A stretch of 6,491 bases of DNA, taken from contig JACQVL010000285.1 of NCBI GenBank assembly GCA_016209865.1, forward strand, positions 1 to 6,491. Direction: 5' to 3'. The notes below the pieces were generated by a model, which made no database searches, had not been told where the DNA came from, and saw only the letters and a list, made by a program, of their open reading frames with translations. Within the stretch, counting starts at the first letter, position 1, and each line of letters opens with the position of its first letter. The DNA comes from Candidatus Latescibacterota bacterium (GTDB lineage Bacteria > JAAXHH01 > JACQVL01). The position numbers were made by a program, and so were the translations under genes. Positions 5,825-6,491 of the stretch are shown here, piece by piece.

Positions 5825-5845
5825 TTCACTCTTCACTCTTCACTG
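5825..5845 (-). repeat. GTGAAGA heptamer repeat at the hydrolase stop
   Basis: Three 7-bp units on the plus strand: TTCACTC, TTCACTC, TTCACTG. They encode the last residues (V-K-S-E-E) and the TGA stop of the hydrolase. The arrangement, two identical units plus a third ending in G at the stop codon of a minus-strand gene, is the same as GTCACTC-GTCACTC-GTCACTG at 5231-5251, with one base changed per unit. Confidence 0.7.
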
Positions 5846-6491
5846 CTTCTCTAATCATCCCCGCGCACTGACGAAATTCCCCGCTCTCGCACAGACTGGG
5901 TTGCGTCGTGAAAATCGCGCAGGACAGACCGGTGTCCGGGGCCGCCCAGACGACCGTCCCGGTCGCCCCGTAGTGGCCGAATGTCCGGGGCGAGAGGCCC
6001 GTCCCGAACGCCGTCTCCGGCCGGTTCAGCCGCCATCCCAATCCCCACGCTTCTTTCTGCTTCACCTCCGCCGGGAGGCGATCCATCAGCGCGGTCTGGT
6101 CGGTCGTCATCGCCCGGACGGTCGCCGGGTCGAAGACCCGGACGCCGCCGTACGCCCCGCCGCTCAGGAACGTCTGGCAGAAGACGCTCATGTCCCGCAC
6201 GGTCGAGAACATCCCGCCCCAGGGCGCGCCGAACGCCCGCCAGTAGGGTTTATTCCAGCCCCAATCTGCTTCGATTAAGTCGTCCGGCAGCCGGATTTCA
6301 GGAATACGTCCCAGCATCTCCGGCCTGACGCCGAGCGCGGTGTCCGCCATGCCTAACGGCTCGAACACTTCACGCCGGAGGAACTCCGGAAGGGGTGTTC
6401 CTGTCACTCGCCAGACGATCTCCCCTAAGATGGCGATCCCGGCGCTCTGGTACGAGATGTTCGTCCCCGGCTCGAACAGCAGGTCGAGGTC
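5826..6491 (-). CDS. Beta-lactamase family serine hydrolase, N-terminus missing
   Basis: The C-terminal 221 residues of a class C beta-lactamase / penicillin-binding-protein-like hydrolase (PF00144 family). The reading frame is open to the window edge, so the start and the SxxK nucleophile motif lie outside. Visible family marks: PGTNISYQSAGIAILGEIV (residues 8-26), with Tyr14 of the YxN-type motif, here Tyr-Gln-Ser; GGMFSTVRDMSVFCQTFLSGG; WGLGW; and FGHYGATG, with His173-Tyr-Gly for the HxG/KTG third motif. Such proteins are more often esterases, peptidases or transpeptidase-like enzymes than true resistance enzymes. The last five residues are encoded by a heptamer repeat, so the native C-terminus may have been altered. 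A GTG at 6407 is internal, not the start. It ends 184 bp before the cupin start and appears to be a separate transcription unit. Confidence 0.9.
   Translation of the reverse strand, partial: DLDLLFEPGTNISYQSAGIAILGEIVWRVTGTPLPEFLRREVFEPLGMADTALGVRPEMLGRIPEIRLPDDLIEADWGWNKPYWRAFGAPWGGMFSTVRDMSVFCQTFLSGGAYGGVRVFDPATVRAMTTDQTALMDRLPAEVKQKEAWGLGWRLNRPETAFGTGLSPRTFGHYGATGTVVWAAPDTGLSCAIFTTQPSLCESGEFRQCAGMIREAVKSEE

Noticed and set aside
5602-5829. A 75-codon minus-strand frame between hydrolase and cupin
   Set aside because: It contains the promoter and the dispersed hairpin, overlaps the cupin start, and has no recognisable protein features.

Overview
The window is GC-rich (about 60% by eye) and holds six protein genes, all on the minus strand, with short intergenic gaps. 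It has no tRNA, rRNA, CRISPR array, transposase or phage gene. The signal peptide, the sigma-70-type promoter, AGGAGG-like ribosome binding sites and many microsatellite-like intergenic repeats indicate a bacterium. An uncultivated environmental lineage of the Poribacteria/Latescibacteria/Planctomycetes/Armatimonadetes kind is possible, but the sequence alone cannot fix the phylum.

Layout in the direction of transcription (right to left). A serine beta-lactamase-like hydrolase runs in from the right edge without its N-terminus and stops at 5826. A 184-bp gap follows, with a dispersed GAAA-loop hairpin and a good sigma-70 promoter (5733-5760). Next come a single-domain cupin (5246-5641), a 147-bp gap largely filled by a 139-bp segment with perfect 18-bp inverted ends, a C_GCAxxG_C_C family protein (4604-5098), a zinc-ligand-less medium-chain dehydrogenase (3564-4574), a Gfo/Idh/MocA oxidoreductase (2358-3542), a 112-bp gap holding a long imperfect hairpin of 9-bp repeats, and a secreted M1 zinc metallopeptidase (23-2245).

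The three central genes are separated by only 29 and 21 bp, so they are very probably co-transcribed. The cupin promoter is the only convincing promoter I found and may drive everything to its left. The MDR dehydrogenase next to a Gfo/Idh enzyme looks like the unfused form of the fused 'bi-domain oxidoreductases', which suggests a two-step NAD(P)-dependent conversion of a sugar-like or small hydroxy substrate. The C_GCAxxG_C_C protein could be a redox partner and the cupin an accessory enzyme or sensor. The M1 peptidase and the serine hydrolase are probably separate exported or housekeeping functions.

The most unusual signal is not a gene. Short tandem repeats with different 7-, 8- and 9-bp units sit at or just past four of the six gene 3' ends, and one lies inside the M1 reading frame. 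I do not see a clearly new defence or biosynthetic system here.
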